A stretch of 64,000 nt of DNA. Origin: Mesorhizobium opportunistum WSM2075 (GTDB lineage: Bacteria > Pseudomonadota > Alphaproteobacteria > Rhizobiales > Rhizobiaceae). The first letter of the stretch is position 1. Every line of letters starts with the position of its first letter. A program made the translations under genes and the position numbers. Positions 1 through 8,844 of the stretch are shown piece after piece. The notes under the pieces were generated by a model. The model made no database searches, was not told the origin of the DNA, and worked only from the letters and a program-made list of their open reading frames with translations. The DNA lies in the NCBI RefSeq assembly GCF_000176035.2, contig NC_015675.1:4282001-4346000 (forward strand), in the 5' to 3' direction.

Positions 1-1285
1 AGTCGCCGGGAAATATAGCGGTTTCCGTCTTTCCATCGAACGTTTCACCGTTGATCTTCTCGCCGACGATCGGCGTGCCGATGATGACCGGCAAAGTCTC
101 GCGGCCCTGCTTGACGGTGCCTTCGCGGGTCGCGCGTACTGCCGCCATGGCGACGACATCGACGTCGGCGCCGGTGAAATTCGCCCGCGCCACGGCACGG
201 TCGGCCAGGCGACGCACGATCGCCTGCAAGCGGTCATGGCTTTCATGGTGCAGGTGATCGGCCTTGGTCGCCGCGACCAGGATGCGGTCGATGCGCCGCG
301 AAAACAGGTCGGTGAGAAAACTGCCCCGCCCTGGACGGAAACAGGCCAGGATCTCGGTCACCGCCCGCTCCAGGTCGGCCATGGCGCCGGGACCGGCATT
401 CAGCGCCTGCATGGCGTCGATCAGCACGATCTGGCGGTCGAGACGCGTGATGTGTTCGCGGAAGAAGGGTTTGACGACATGCGTCTTATAGGCCTCATAG
501 CGCCTTTCCATCATGGCATGGAGCGAGCCGCTACGCGGGCGCCTGTCGCCGAGGCCGGGCAGCGGCGCGAAAGTCAGCGCCGGCGAGCCTTCGAGGTCGC
601 CAGGCATCAGGAAGCGGCCTGGCGGCAAGGTCGAAAGCGCCCTTTCGTCGAGCTTGCAGGCCTTGAGATAGGCGGCGAAGCTTTCGGCCAGGCGCCGTGC
701 GGTCATCTCGTCGGCGTCGGCGTTCGGGTCGATCTCTTCGGATATCGCCCGCCAGGCCTGCGACAGGTCCTCACGCACCGGCAAGGTGGCCATTTCAATG
801 GCCTCGCGTGAAAAATCGGCGAAGGATTTGCCGAGCAGCGGCAGGTCGAGCAGCCATTCTCCGGGGTAATCGACGATGTCGACCGACAGTTTGCCTGACG
901 AGAACATGCGGCTCCAGCCGGAGGCCGATTCGTATTCAATGGTCAGCCGCAGTTCCGAAATGGCGCGCGTCGAATCAGGCCAGACGCGCTCGTGGACCAA
1001 TGCGGCGATGTGATCCTCGTACTGGAAGCGCGGCACGGCGTCATCCGGCTGTTCTTCGAGGAAGGCGCGTGCGATTCGCCCGGACTTCTGCGCCTCGAAC
1101 AGCGGCAGGCGCCCGCCGTGGATCAGATTGTGGACCAGGGCGGAGATGAACACCGTCTTGCCGGCGCGCGAAAGCCCTGTAACCCCCAACCGCATCGACG
1201 GAGAAAAAAGCCCTGAGGCACGTCCCGACAGCGTATCGAGGGCAATTCTCGCCTCGTCGGTGAAGGTGGTCAGCGATGATGCCAA
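1..1285 (-). CDS. ycjX: YcjX-family GTP-binding protein (C-terminus cut by window edge)
   Basis: About 428 codons are visible and the reading frame is still open at base 1, so the C-terminus is missing. A P-loop (GLSRAGKTVF) lies about 40 residues from the N-terminus, and the visible end contains EKINGETFDGKTE and AIFPGD, both typical of the YcjX/DUF463 family of predicted P-loop nucleotide-binding proteins, often found with a YcjF-type membrane protein. The likely start is a TTG at 1285 preceded by a GAGAG stretch; no better ATG lies upstream. The cellular role of the family is poorly defined (stress-associated in enterobacteria). The family assignment is firm and the start is uncertain. Confidence 0.85.
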   Translation of the reverse strand, partial: MASSLTTFTDEARIALDTLSGRASGLFSPSMRLGVTGLSRAGKTVFISALVHNLIHGGRLPLFEAQKSGRIARAFLEEQPDDAVPRFQYEDHIAALVHERVWPDSTRAISELRLTIEYESASGWSRMFSSGKLSVDIVDYPGEWLLDLPLLGKSFADFSREAIEMATLPVREDLSQAWRAISEEIDPNADADEMTARRLAESFAAYLKACKLDERALSTLPPGRFLMPGDLEGSPALTFAPLPGLGDRRPRSGSLHAMMERRYEAYKTHVVKPFFREHITRLDRQIVLIDAMQALNAGPGAMADLERAVTEILACFRPGRGSFLTDLFSRRIDRILVAATKADHLHHESHDRLQAIVRRLADRAVARANFTGADVDVVAMAAVRATREGTVKQGRETLPVIIGTPIVGEKINGETFDGKTETAIFPGD

Positions 1286-1361
1286 AATGTAATCTCTCGG
1301 GCTTCGGTCCGTCCGATATAGGCTCTGGAACCCGGCTTTGAAATGGTGCGGGAAGTCGGGA

Positions 1362-1865
1362 TCAAAGATCGGCCGGTGTCAGAAACGCTTCGAGATAGCC
1401 GGCGTGCTGGGACGCTTTCGCCAGATCGTCGAGGAAACGCACCACCGCCAGGCCCGAGGTCGGGAACCCATGATTGAGCATTGCCCGCGCCGTCTCGTCG
1501 CCGTCGCCCGAAACCGCCATGGCGAGATCCTCCGTCATCGGGTTGTGGCCGATGACCAGCAGCGAACCCGGGCCGCCGTGCTCCCGGATGAGGCGGAGAT
1601 AGCCGGCCGCGTCCTCGCTGTAGAGCGTGTCGAAAAACAGAACCTTGCCGGTGTCGGTCTGGCCGGCCAGACCCTCGAGTGTCTCCTTGGCGCGCTTGGC
1701 ATTGGAGCACAGCGTCAGGTCCGGAACATAGCCCCGTGACCGCATGGCCGCTCCGATGATCTCGGCATCGGCGCGGCCGGATGCGTCGAGCGGGCGATCG
1801 AAATCGCGCATGCCGGGCAGCGCCCAACCGGCCTTGGCGTGCCGTAACAGATAGAGCCTGCTCAC
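1362..1865 (-). CDS. SixA-like histidine phosphatase
   Basis: This 167-residue protein belongs to the histidine phosphatase (phosphoglycerate mutase-like) superfamily. The N-terminal LLRHAKA motif supplies the phospho-accepting His9 after Arg8. The second catalytic histidine is His107 in VIGHNP, and Arg58 in the SNAKRAKET stretch fits the phosphate pocket. The short single-domain form is that of SixA, which in Escherichia coli dephosphorylates phosphohistidine on phosphotransfer proteins. The substrate here is unknown. It lies downstream of and in the same direction as no other gene, and ends 77 bases beyond the start of the YcjX gene, so co-transcription with that gene is possible. Confidence 0.85.
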   Translation of the reverse strand: MSRLYLLRHAKAGWALPGMRDFDRPLDASGRADAEIIGAAMRSRGYVPDLTLCSNAKRAKETLEGLAGQTDTGKVLFFDTLYSEDAAGYLRLIREHGGPGSLLVIGHNPMTEDLAMAVSGDGDETARAMLNHGFPTSGLAVVRFLDDLAKASQHAGYLEAFLTPADL

Positions 1866-2076
1866 CCAACCTCCATGACGCCGAAAGCCGAAACCGCACC
1901 GCGATTAGCCACGAGAACGGCTTGGCGCACAATGGTTCGTGTTCTCGGCGCGATGAATCACAGGAGACTGCGCGGCAAAGGGTTGACGCACTTTCTCCAT
2001 CGAATCAGGGGCATCTCGCCCCAAGGAGGGCCGCCGGGATACTTTAACAATTGCGTGAGTCGGTGGCCGATTGCGC

Positions 2077-2105
2077 TTGTGCAGGCGTTTGGTCGCGAAT
2101 ATATA
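2077..2105 (+). promoter_or_regulatory. Candidate sigma-70 promoter for dksA
   Basis: A TTGTGC -35-like hexamer (2077-2082), a 17-base spacer and TATATA (2100-2105) lie 34 bases before the dksA ATG. Spacing is ideal and the -10 element is close to consensus. It was found by eye only. Confidence 0.45.
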
Positions 2106-2138
2106 GGCGCCAAATTTGGGGCTGTTTGGGTGAGTCGA

Positions 2139-2555
2139 ATGAACGACATCGTTACCGCCGATTACGTACCCTCCGAAGACGAGCCGTTCATGAACGAACG
2201 GCAGAAATCCTACTTCCGCCTAAAGCTCGTCACCTGGAAAAATGACATATTGCGCGAAGCGCGCGAAACTCTCGAAATCCTACAGCAGGAAAACGCCAAC
2301 CACCCGGACCTCGCCGACCGCGCCTCTTCGGAAACAGACCGCGCCATCGAGCTCAGGGCCCGCGATCGCCAGCGAAAGCTCATCTCGAAGATCGATTCGG
2401 CGCTGCAGCGCATCGACGAAGGCACTTACGGCTATTGCGAGGAAACCGGCGAGCCGATCGCGCTGAAGCGGCTCGATGCGCGCCCGATCGCGACATTGTC
2501 GATCGAAGCGCAGGAACGGCATGAGCGCCGCGAGAAAGTCTACCGCGACGACTGA
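2139..2555 (+). CDS. dksA: RNA polymerase-binding transcription factor DksA
   Basis: This 138-residue protein has the DksA layout: a long coiled-coil hairpin (about residues 30-95) and a C-terminal globular part. The coiled-coil tip motif DxxDxA is present (Asp57, Asp60, Ala62), which in DksA enters the RNA polymerase secondary channel and acts with ppGpp. The usual four-cysteine zinc site is reduced to one: Cys100 is kept, but the other three positions are Thr103, Ser121 and Ala124. Such zinc-free variants are known in alphaproteobacteria. The ATG at 2139 gives the family-like N-terminus; a longer frame extends upstream but looks non-coding. The gene has its own candidate promoter and a strong terminator. 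Confidence 0.93.
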   Translation: MNDIVTADYVPSEDEPFMNERQKSYFRLKLVTWKNDILREARETLEILQQENANHPDLADRASSETDRAIELRARDRQRKLISKIDSALQRIDEGTYGYCEETGEPIALKRLDARPIATLSIEAQERHERREKVYRDD

Positions 2556-2595
2556 GCCGTACTTCCAGCGCTGAGTTGCGGTGACATCGATGTTG

Positions 2596-2623
2596 AAATG
2601 GCCGGGAAACCGGCCATTTTTTT
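2596..2623 (+). terminator. Rho-independent terminator after dksA
   Basis: A perfect 10-bp stem (2596-2605 with 2610-2619) is closed by a GAAA tetraloop and runs into seven T residues (2617-2623). It lies 40 bases past the dksA stop codon. Confidence 0.9.
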
Positions 2624-2676
2624 GTCGAGACCTCAGCGCCGAATCAGCCCCGTCCACCGGCAAGCGGCTCAGCGCG

Positions 2677-3420
2677 CTATCTCTTCTGGCTGGACAGTTC
2701 GCCCAGAAGCTTGGTCATTTCGTCGTCAAGGGACTGCGGCGCCTTGGCCGCCGGTTTGCCCACTGGGCCGCCGGAGCGGGGCTGGTCGAGCGAAACCTCG
2801 AGTTCCCTCATCAGCGTGTCGTCGATGCTGTCCTGCCTTGACGGCGGCGGCGCGTGCTTGACGACATTGGCGTTGGCGGAGCCATAGGCGGGCAGCGGCG
2901 TGACATTGGTCGACTGATAGGGTTGCGTCGCCGGTTTCGGTGCGGGCGCGGGTGGCGGCGCTGCCGGGCGCGGGCGGGCGGGCATCGCCGCGGTCACCGG
3001 CTGCGGCGCCGGTGCCTGTCTTGGAGGCGCGGGGGCGGGCTGGGGCGACCGCGGCTTTGCCGGGGCCGCGGTGGCAGGGACAGGCTGCAGGCCGCCATCT
3101 CCGGTCAGCGCCGGACGGCGCGGCGCGGCAAGGCGAATGTCGCGTTCGACGACGACATCGGTCGGGCCGCCGATCAGAAGCAGGTGCTCGATATCGTCGC
3201 GGCGCACCAGCACCAGCCGGCGATGGCTGTCGACGGCGGTGGCGTCCATGACGGCCAGCCGCGTCTTGCGGTTGCGCCCGCCGGCGACAAAGGTTCCGAA
3301 GGTCAGGTTGCGGACAAGCCTGATTATGACGAGCACGATGACCAGCAGGATCAGCGCGGCGAAGGTCCACAGGAGTGCTGCCGCATAACCGGGGCCCGCC
3401 ACGCTATCCAGCCACTGCAT
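2677..3420 (-). CDS. fliO: FliO-like flagellar biosynthesis membrane protein
   Basis: A 247-residue protein with one N-terminal membrane segment (about residues 13-38), then a FliO-type cytoplasmic domain (about 40-105, with the stretch VDSHRRLVLVRRDD and IGGPTDVVVE). A long Pro/Ala-rich, probably disordered linker follows, with a short charged C-terminal helix. FliO assists assembly of the FliPQR core of the flagellar export gate. The protein is longer than enterobacterial FliO because of the linker. No other flagellar gene is in the window, so the assignment rests on the domain alone. The ATG at 3420 has an AGGGGA ribosome-binding site. Confidence 0.72.
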   Translation of the reverse strand: MQWLDSVAGPGYAAALLWTFAALILLVIVLVIIRLVRNLTFGTFVAGGRNRKTRLAVMDATAVDSHRRLVLVRRDDIEHLLLIGGPTDVVVERDIRLAAPRRPALTGDGGLQPVPATAAPAKPRSPQPAPAPPRQAPAPQPVTAAMPARPRPAAPPPAPAPKPATQPYQSTNVTPLPAYGSANANVVKHAPPPSRQDSIDDTLMRELEVSLDQPRSGGPVGKPAAKAPQSLDDEMTKLLGELSSQKR

Positions 3421-3591
3421 TGATTTCCCCTGGTCGGTTTTGGAAAGTGAGGCGACACTAGACCGTTGCGGCTGGCCACCGCAAGTTACCTTTCACGCAT
3501 CGTGAACAGCTTGAAACACTAGGAGGGCCGGTCGGCATCATTTTTATCTGACATTTGCCGCCCGGGCCTTTTCCGGACTAGGAGAATGTGA

Positions 3592-3706
3592 TTCAACCGG
3601 CTAAAGCGCGTCGCGCTGAAGCCGATTCATGCGACGCGCCTTAGGCCCTTGTTTTCATGCAGGTCGTTTTCCCAAAACCGAAGTCACTTTTGGGCGACAT
3701 GCATTA
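3592..3706. repeat. Intergenic palindromic repeat, Mesorhizobium type
   Basis: The 329-base gap upstream of cckA (3421-3749) holds no gene. Its second half carries a sequence with inverted parts (GCGCGTCGCG matched by GCGACGCGC; CCCAAAACCG near CTTTTGGGCGAC) that I recognise as a dispersed intergenic repeat of mesorhizobial genomes. Copy number cannot be tested here. Confidence 0.5.
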
Positions 3707-3749
3707 GGGGGCGGGTGTCGGAACGTCGGACTTCACGAGCAGGGGGCAT

Positions 3750-6326
3750 ATGGCCAAGGAAGCGCGAGCCGATTTCTATCCGGTACCGATCGTCGACCAG
3801 AACACGCGACCCGGCGCGGTCACCCGGCTCATCATCTTCATCGTCGTTCTGACGGGGGCCGCGATCGTCTTCGGCCTGTTCCGCGAGCGTCTCGGCGATC
3901 CCTTCCTGCTCGGCATGCTCGGCGTGCTGGCGATGATCGGCGTCGGCTTCCTGTTCGCGACCGCGATCGGCTTCGTCCAGATCACGCCGCGCTCGACCGG
4001 CGACGAACTCTCCAAGGCTTTCGTGGATTCGATGTCGCAGGGGCTCCTGGTCACGGACACCAAGGGCCGCGTCGTCTACGCCAACCGGGCGTACGCCGAC
4101 ATGACCGGAGCGTCGTCGGCCGCCGACCTGAAGACAGTCGAAGGGCTGCTTTCGGATGTTCCCGAGGCCTCGGTGACCATCTACCGGCTGGCCTCCGGCC
4201 TGCGCGACGGCCAGCCTGGCGACGGCGAATTCCGGCTGGCGCAATCGATCCGGCCCGGCGCCGAACCGGGCGCCCGCTGGTACCGCGCCCGTGCGCGCGC
4301 CTTCAGCGTTCCGGGCCAGCGGCTGCCCATGCTGGCCTGGCAACTCGCCGATATTTCGCAGGAGCGGGCCGAGCAGGAGCGTTTCTTCCTCGACCTGCAG
4401 AAGGCCATCGACCATCTCGACCACGCGCCGGCAGGCTTCTTCTCCGCCGATCAGGACGGCCGCGTCACCTACATCAACGCCACGCTCGCCGAATGGCTGG
4501 GGATCGATCTCGCCAGCTTCACGCCTGGCGCGGTGAGCTTGCCCGATATCGTCGCCGGTGACGGCATGGCGCTGGTGCGCTCGGTCAAGGCCGATCCCGG
4601 CACGACACGCAACGCCGTCATCGATCTCGACCTGACGACGATGACCGGCGAAGCGCTGCCGGTGCGCTTCATGCATCGCGTTTCGGCCAGCCGCGAAGGC
4701 ATTGGCGGCCCGACGCGCACGATCGTGCTCAACCGCACGCAGGGCGAGGATGCTTCCGCCGATCTGCGCGCTTCGGAAGTGCGCTTCACCCGGTTCTTCA
4801 ATTCGACGCCGATGGCGATCGCCGGCGTCGATGCCAGCGGGCGCATCCTGCGCACCAATGCGCCGTTCCTGTCGCTGTTTTCCTCGGTCGTCGACCGGGA
4901 TGCCGTGGATCGCCGGGTGCGGCTCGATACGGTGATCCACGGGCGCGACCGGCCGGCCTTTGCCGCCGCCTTCGAGAAGGCCCGGCAACGGCAGGCCGAC
5001 ATCGATCCGATCGACACCGTGCTGCCCGGCAACGAAGACCGGCATATCCGTTTCTACGTCAATGCCGTCGCCGACGGCACCGGCGGCGAGGGCGCCGAGG
5101 AATCGGCCATCGTCTACGCCGTCGACACGACCGAGCAGAAGGCGCTCGAAGGCCAGATGGCGCAAAGCCAGAAGATGCAGGCGGTCGGCCAGCTTGCCGG
5201 CGGCATCGCCCACGATTTCAACAATGTGCTGACCGCCATCATCATGGCGTCGGACCTGCTTTTGACCAATCACCGGCCGTCGGATCCGTCCTTCCCCGAC
5301 ATCATGAACATCAAGCAGAATGCCAACCGGGCGGCTTCGCTGGTCAGGCAGTTGCTGGCCTTCTCGCGCAAGCAGACGCTGCGGCCGGAGGTGCTGAACC
5401 TGACCGATGTGCTCGCCGATCTCAGAATGCTGCTCGCCCGCCTTGTCGGCAACGACATCAAGCTGAAGATCGATCACGGCCGCGACCTATGGCCGGTTAA
5501 GGTCGATATCGGCCAGTTCGAGCAGGTGGTGGTCAACCTGGCGGTCAACGCGCGCGATGCGATGCCGGCCGGCGGCGATCTCACGGTGCGCACCCGCAAT
5601 GTCACCACCGAGGAATGCAAGACCTTCCCCTACCGCGAACTCACCGCGGCCGACTATGTCGTGGTCGAAGTCGAGGACACCGGCAGCGGCATCGCGCCGG
5701 ACGTGCTGAAGAAGATCTTCGAGCCGTTCTTCACCACCAAGGAAGTCGGCAAGGGCACGGGCCTTGGCCTATCGATGGTCTACGGCATCATCAAGCAGAC
5801 CGGCGGCTTCATTTTCTGTGATTCCGAAGTCGGCAAGGGATCGATCTTCCGCATCTTCCTGCCGCGTCACATCGCGGAAGCAAAGACGGCGGCCGAGCCT
5901 GGTGAAGCGCCGAGCGCGGCGCCGGCCAAACCGGCCGACAGCACCAAGGACCTGTCCGGATCCGCCACGGTGCTGCTGGTCGAGGACGAGGATGCCGTGC
6001 GCATGGGCGGCATGCGGGCGTTGACCTCGCGCGGGTATACGGTGCACGAGGCCTCCTCGGGGGTCGAAGCACTGGAAGTGTTCGAAGCGCTTGGCGGCAA
6101 GGTCGACATCGTCGTTTCGGACGTGGTGATGCCGGAAATGGACGGGCCGACCCTGCTTGGCGAATTGCGCAAGCGTCAGCCTGACATCAAGTTCGTCTTC
6201 GTGTCCGGCTATGCCGAGGACGCATTCGCCAGGAACCTGCCGGCGGACGCGCAATTCGGGTTCCTGCCGAAGCCGTTCTCGCTCAAGCAACTGGCGACGA
6301 TCGTCAAGGACGTGCTCGAGTCCTAA
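3750..6326 (+). CDS. cckA: Hybrid sensor histidine kinase CckA
   Basis: This 858-residue protein has the CckA architecture: two membrane segments (about 24-43 and 53-74), PAS-like sensor domains (about 88-460), a HisKA dimerisation domain with the phospho-accepting His488 in GGIAHDFNN, an HATPase domain (N box near Asn596-Asn600, DTGSGIAP at 643, GKGTGLGLS near 668) and a C-terminal receiver with phospho-acceptor Asp791. CckA feeds phosphate through ChpT to CtrA and controls the alphaproteobacterial cell cycle. In Caulobacter it can switch to phosphatase through the PAS region. It is transcribed alone, behind the repeat at 3592-3706. All catalytic motifs are intact. Confidence 0.95.
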   Translation: MAKEARADFYPVPIVDQNTRPGAVTRLIIFIVVLTGAAIVFGLFRERLGDPFLLGMLGVLAMIGVGFLFATAIGFVQITPRSTGDELSKAFVDSMSQGLLVTDTKGRVVYANRAYADMTGASSAADLKTVEGLLSDVPEASVTIYRLASGLRDGQPGDGEFRLAQSIRPGAEPGARWYRARARAFSVPGQRLPMLAWQLADISQERAEQERFFLDLQKAIDHLDHAPAGFFSADQDGRVTYINATLAEWLGIDLASFTPGAVSLPDIVAGDGMALVRSVKADPGTTRNAVIDLDLTTMTGEALPVRFMHRVSASREGIGGPTRTIVLNRTQGEDASADLRASEVRFTRFFNSTPMAIAGVDASGRILRTNAPFLSLFSSVVDRDAVDRRVRLDTVIHGRDRPAFAAAFEKARQRQADIDPIDTVLPGNEDRHIRFYVNAVADGTGGEGAEESAIVYAVDTTEQKALEGQMAQSQKMQAVGQLAGGIAHDFNNVLTAIIMASDLLLTNHRPSDPSFPDIMNIKQNANRAASLVRQLLAFSRKQTLRPEVLNLTDVLADLRMLLARLVGNDIKLKIDHGRDLWPVKVDIGQFEQVVVNLAVNARDAMPAGGDLTVRTRNVTTEECKTFPYRELTAADYVVVEVEDTGSGIAPDVLKKIFEPFFTTKEVGKGTGLGLSMVYGIIKQTGGFIFCDSEVGKGSIFRIFLPRHIAEAKTAAEPGEAPSAAPAKPADSTKDLSGSATVLLVEDEDAVRMGGMRALTSRGYTVHEASSGVEALEVFEALGGKVDIVVSDVVMPEMDGPTLLGELRKRQPDIKFVFVSGYAEDAFARNLPADAQFGFLPKPFSLKQLATIVKDVLES

Positions 6327-6409
6327 TTGGTCCGTTGCCCCGCACTTGCGCAACGCGCTGATAACGCCATGATTGCGGATGAAGGGCAGGCGGGCTCGGG
6401 GAGCAGCTG

Positions 6410-7123
6410 TTGACGCCGCACATCGAAGCAGACAGGGGCGACTACGCCGATACGGTATTGCTGCCGGGCGACCCGCAGCGCGCCGAATGGATGGCGCGGA
6501 CATTCCTGGAAGCGCCGCGCTGCGTCAACTGCCGGCGGGGTTCGCTCGGGTTTACCGGCCTTTTTCGGGGCCAGCCGGTCAGCATTCAGGCGACGGGTAT
6601 CGGTGTTTCATCGTTCCTGATCTATGCCCATGAATTGCTTGACTACTATGGTGTCCGAACATTGATCCGAACCGGCACCTGCGGCGGCCTGAGCGCGGAG
6701 GTCAAACTGCGCAGTCTCGTGATCTCGCGATGGGCGCGGCCGGAAAATACCGAGAACGGTCAGGTCTTTGGCCTTTACGACGCCGACGCCGGCCCGGATG
6801 CGGAACTTCTCGCTTGCGCATTGGCCAAGGCAGCCGAACTCGGCATCGACCACCACGCCGGTCTGACGGTCTGCACCGACATATTCTACCATCCTGAAGC
6901 GCACGCCCGCTATGCCGAAGCAAGAGCGCTTGGAGCGCTGGCCGTGGACATGGAAACCAGCGCGCTCTACCGCATCGCAGCGCATTTCGGAGCGAGGGCG
7001 TTATCGCTGCTGACCGTCGTCGACAATCTGGTTATCGGCGAGCTGACCGACTATTCCGAGCGCCAGGAGCTCTTTGCCGATATGAGCCGGCTGGCGCTCG
7101 AAATCGCTGCGGAAGGGCGCTAG
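6410..7123 (+). CDS. deoD: Purine nucleoside phosphorylase, DeoD type
   Basis: A 237-residue hexameric-type purine nucleoside phosphorylase. Family motifs are visible: LLPGDPQRAEW near the N-terminus, RTGTCGG for phosphate/nucleoside binding, and VDMETSALY, whose Met-Glu pair contacts the ribose. It cleaves purine (deoxy)ribonucleosides to base and (deoxy)ribose-1-phosphate for salvage. The best start is a TTG at 6410 with a GGGGAG ribosome-binding site; DeoD proteins begin MTPHI in the same way. No other salvage gene is adjacent, so it probably stands alone. Confidence 0.88.
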   Translation: MTPHIEADRGDYADTVLLPGDPQRAEWMARTFLEAPRCVNCRRGSLGFTGLFRGQPVSIQATGIGVSSFLIYAHELLDYYGVRTLIRTGTCGGLSAEVKLRSLVISRWARPENTENGQVFGLYDADAGPDAELLACALAKAAELGIDHHAGLTVCTDIFYHPEAHARYAEARALGALAVDMETSALYRIAAHFGARALSLLTVVDNLVIGELTDYSERQELFADMSRLALEIAAEGR

Positions 7124-7130
7124 GCGGTTC

Positions 7131-7239
7131 ACGGTTTCACCGTAAACCGCTCTAACTCTTTGTTTTGACGCCATTCCCAAGGGAAAGCGCTACGCGTTTT
7201 CCCGGGAAAACCGGTTTCGCTCTTTTCCTGAAATTTCTC
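7131..7239. repeat. Intergenic palindromic repeat, second type
   Basis: Between deoD and the next gene lies a sequence containing nested inverted parts (GGTTCACGGTTTC/CACCGTAAACC and CCCAAGGGAAA/TTTTCCCGGG) followed by CTAACTCTTTGTTTTGACGC. I recognise this pattern as a common mesorhizobial intergenic element. It may also act as a convergent transcription end. Confidence 0.5.
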
Positions 7240-7544
7240 TAGGCCGCTTCCCGCTTCAACGCCATTCGCTCATCCATGTCGGGCCGATGGCCGCGCAGAT
7301 AGAGCGCGCAGGTGGTCCGTAGCATGGAGGCGAAGTTCGGGATTTCGCCGTTGATCTCGATCGCCTCGTCGTACAGCTTCGAGATGAATTTGGGCGTCGT
7401 CAGGTTCTGGCTTTCGGCGATTTCATCGAGCAAGGCCCAGAACGTCGCCTCGAGCTGGATGCTGGTCGAATGTCCGTCGATGCGGATCGACCGGTTGATC
7501 TGGCGATAGCCTTCCGGATCCTGCGCGGCAAAGACTCGGCACAT
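7239..7544 (-). CDS. Ribbon-helix-helix domain protein
   Basis: A 101-residue protein whose central part (about residues 18-66, with SIRIDGHSTSIQLEATFW and ITPKFISKLYDE-like helix) matches the RHH_4 ribbon-helix-helix family, a small DNA-binding fold. The target is unknown, and such proteins are widespread single genes in rhizobia. No toxin partner lies next to it, so an antitoxin role is not supported. The ATG at 7544 follows an excellent GGGAGGTAA ribosome-binding site, which fixes the start. It faces deoD convergently. Confidence 0.75.
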   Translation of the reverse strand: MCRVFAAQDPEGYRQINRSIRIDGHSTSIQLEATFWALLDEIAESQNLTTPKFISKLYDEAIEINGEIPNFASMLRTTCALYLRGHRPDMDERMALKREAA

Positions 7545-7777
7545 TGTTACCTCCCATTTTTGTTGGTCTTGGGCACCGACGGAGCCGCCGGCGCCTTTTG
7601 AACACTGCCTGCGATTTCATCTTCCGTCGGACGCCCGACAACGGCAATCAGACTTTCGTCCTTGAAGCGGGATGACACTAGCCGTTTTCCCTGTCCCACG
7701 CGTGGTAATCGGCTGCCACCACCTTTCCTGGCCGGCGCGCATAATCATCTCGAAGCACGGAAGCTGCGGAGTCTGAT

Positions 7778-8173
7778 TTGGCGAAGGCGATCCACACCAT
7801 GATCCGGGTTCTCGACGAGGCCCGATCCATCGATTTCTACAACAAGGCCTTCGGCCTCGATGTCGCCCAACGGCTGGATTTCGAGACCTTCACGCTCGTT
7901 TACCTCAGCAATGCCGATACACCTTTCGAAGTCGAGTTGACGGTCAACAAGGGTCGGCAGGAGCCTTATGCGCTCGGCGACGGCTATGGTCATCTCGCGG
8001 TTTCGGTCGCTGATCTCGACAGCGAACACGACCGGCTTGGCGCCCTCGGCCTTAATCCGAAGAAGATCGTCGAGTTCAATCGCGACGGTTCACTCATCGC
8101 CCGCTTTTTCTTCATCGAGGACCCCGACGGCTACAAGATCGAGGTCCTGCAGCGTGGGGGACGCTTCCAATAG
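7778..8173 (+). CDS. Glyoxalase-fold (VOC) protein, lactoylglutathione lyase-like
   Basis: A 131-residue vicinal-oxygen-chelate protein with two beta-alpha-beta-beta-beta modules. Metal-site positions of the GloA type appear present: His7 in AIHTMIRV, Glu52 in PFEVELT, His71 in GYGHLAVSV and Glu123 near the end in YKIEVLQ. GloA isomerises the glutathione hemithioacetal of methylglyoxal. The family is broad, so the exact substrate is not certain. The start is a TTG at 7778, the only plausible start that keeps the first strand. It may be read together with the dehydrogenase pair 80 bases downstream. Confidence 0.8.
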   Translation: MAKAIHTMIRVLDEARSIDFYNKAFGLDVAQRLDFETFTLVYLSNADTPFEVELTVNKGRQEPYALGDGYGHLAVSVADLDSEHDRLGALGLNPKKIVEFNRDGSLIARFFFIEDPDGYKIEVLQRGGRFQ

Positions 8174-8250
8174 GAGATAACCCGCCGCGCGAACCGGCGC
8201 GGCGCCAGCAACGGCACCTCAGGGTGCGAACAGCAAGCAGGGAGGAAACT

Positions 8251-8799
8251 ATGGTCACGATTTATGAGAGGAAGCCTGGCTATGAGAGGAAATCTGGCCT
8301 GTCACGGCGAGAGCTTCTCAAACGCGGCGGCATCGGCGCGATGCTCGTTATCTCCGGCAGCGCCGTCATCAGCCCCGAACATGCCTGGGGGCTTGAGACA
8401 TCGGCGCTGAAACCCGAGACGATGGCGACGCTGATCCAGGTAGCGCGCGACATCTATCCGCACGATCAGGTTCCGGACAAATATTACGCTGTCGCCGTCA
8501 AGGGCCATGACGAGATGGCCGGCAAGGATCCTGCCCACAAGGCGCTGATCGAAAACGGGATCGCCGACCTCGACAAGAAGGCCGGCAAGGACGGCTACCG
8601 CGGGCTTGGCTGGGAGGAACAGCGGGTCGCACTGCTCAAGGACATCGAGAGCTCGCCCTTCTTCCAGGCGGTTCGCGGCGGCCTCGTCGTCAGCCTCTAC
8701 AACCAGAAGGAGGTCTGGCCGATCTTCGGCTACGAGGGCGAGGCCTATTCGAAGGGCGGCTACATCGCGCGCGGCTTCAACGACATCGAGTGGCTCTGA
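8251..8799 (+). CDS. Tat-exported gluconate 2-dehydrogenase subunit 3 family protein
   Basis: A 182-residue protein of the small-subunit family that accompanies periplasmic GMC dehydrogenases. It carries a twin-arginine signal (SRRELLK followed by a hydrophobic stretch, about residues 16-46). The Tat signal probably carries the folded flavoprotein subunit out with it, since the partner encoded 45 bases downstream lacks a signal of its own. The ATG at 8251 has a GGAGGAAA site and is preferred over the GTG at 8224. The N-terminus contains an 18-bp tandem duplication (8263-8298) giving YERKPG YERKSG before the arginines. Confidence 0.82.
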   Translation: MVTIYERKPGYERKSGLSRRELLKRGGIGAMLVISGSAVISPEHAWGLETSALKPETMATLIQVARDIYPHDQVPDKYYAVAVKGHDEMAGKDPAHKALIENGIADLDKKAGKDGYRGLGWEEQRVALLKDIESSPFFQAVRGGLVVSLYNQKEVWPIFGYEGEAYSKGGYIARGFNDIEWL

Positions 8800-8844
8800 G
8801 CTGCGTGGCTCAACCACATCCAATTGATTTCATGGGAGGAAACC

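Noticed and set aside
3684..5477. A long minus-strand frame opposite cckA
   Set aside because: Antisense shadow; cckA has all its motifs in the forward frame.
7239..7544. Antitoxin of a toxin-antitoxin pair
   Set aside because: The ribbon-helix-helix fold would fit, but no small toxin gene lies beside it.
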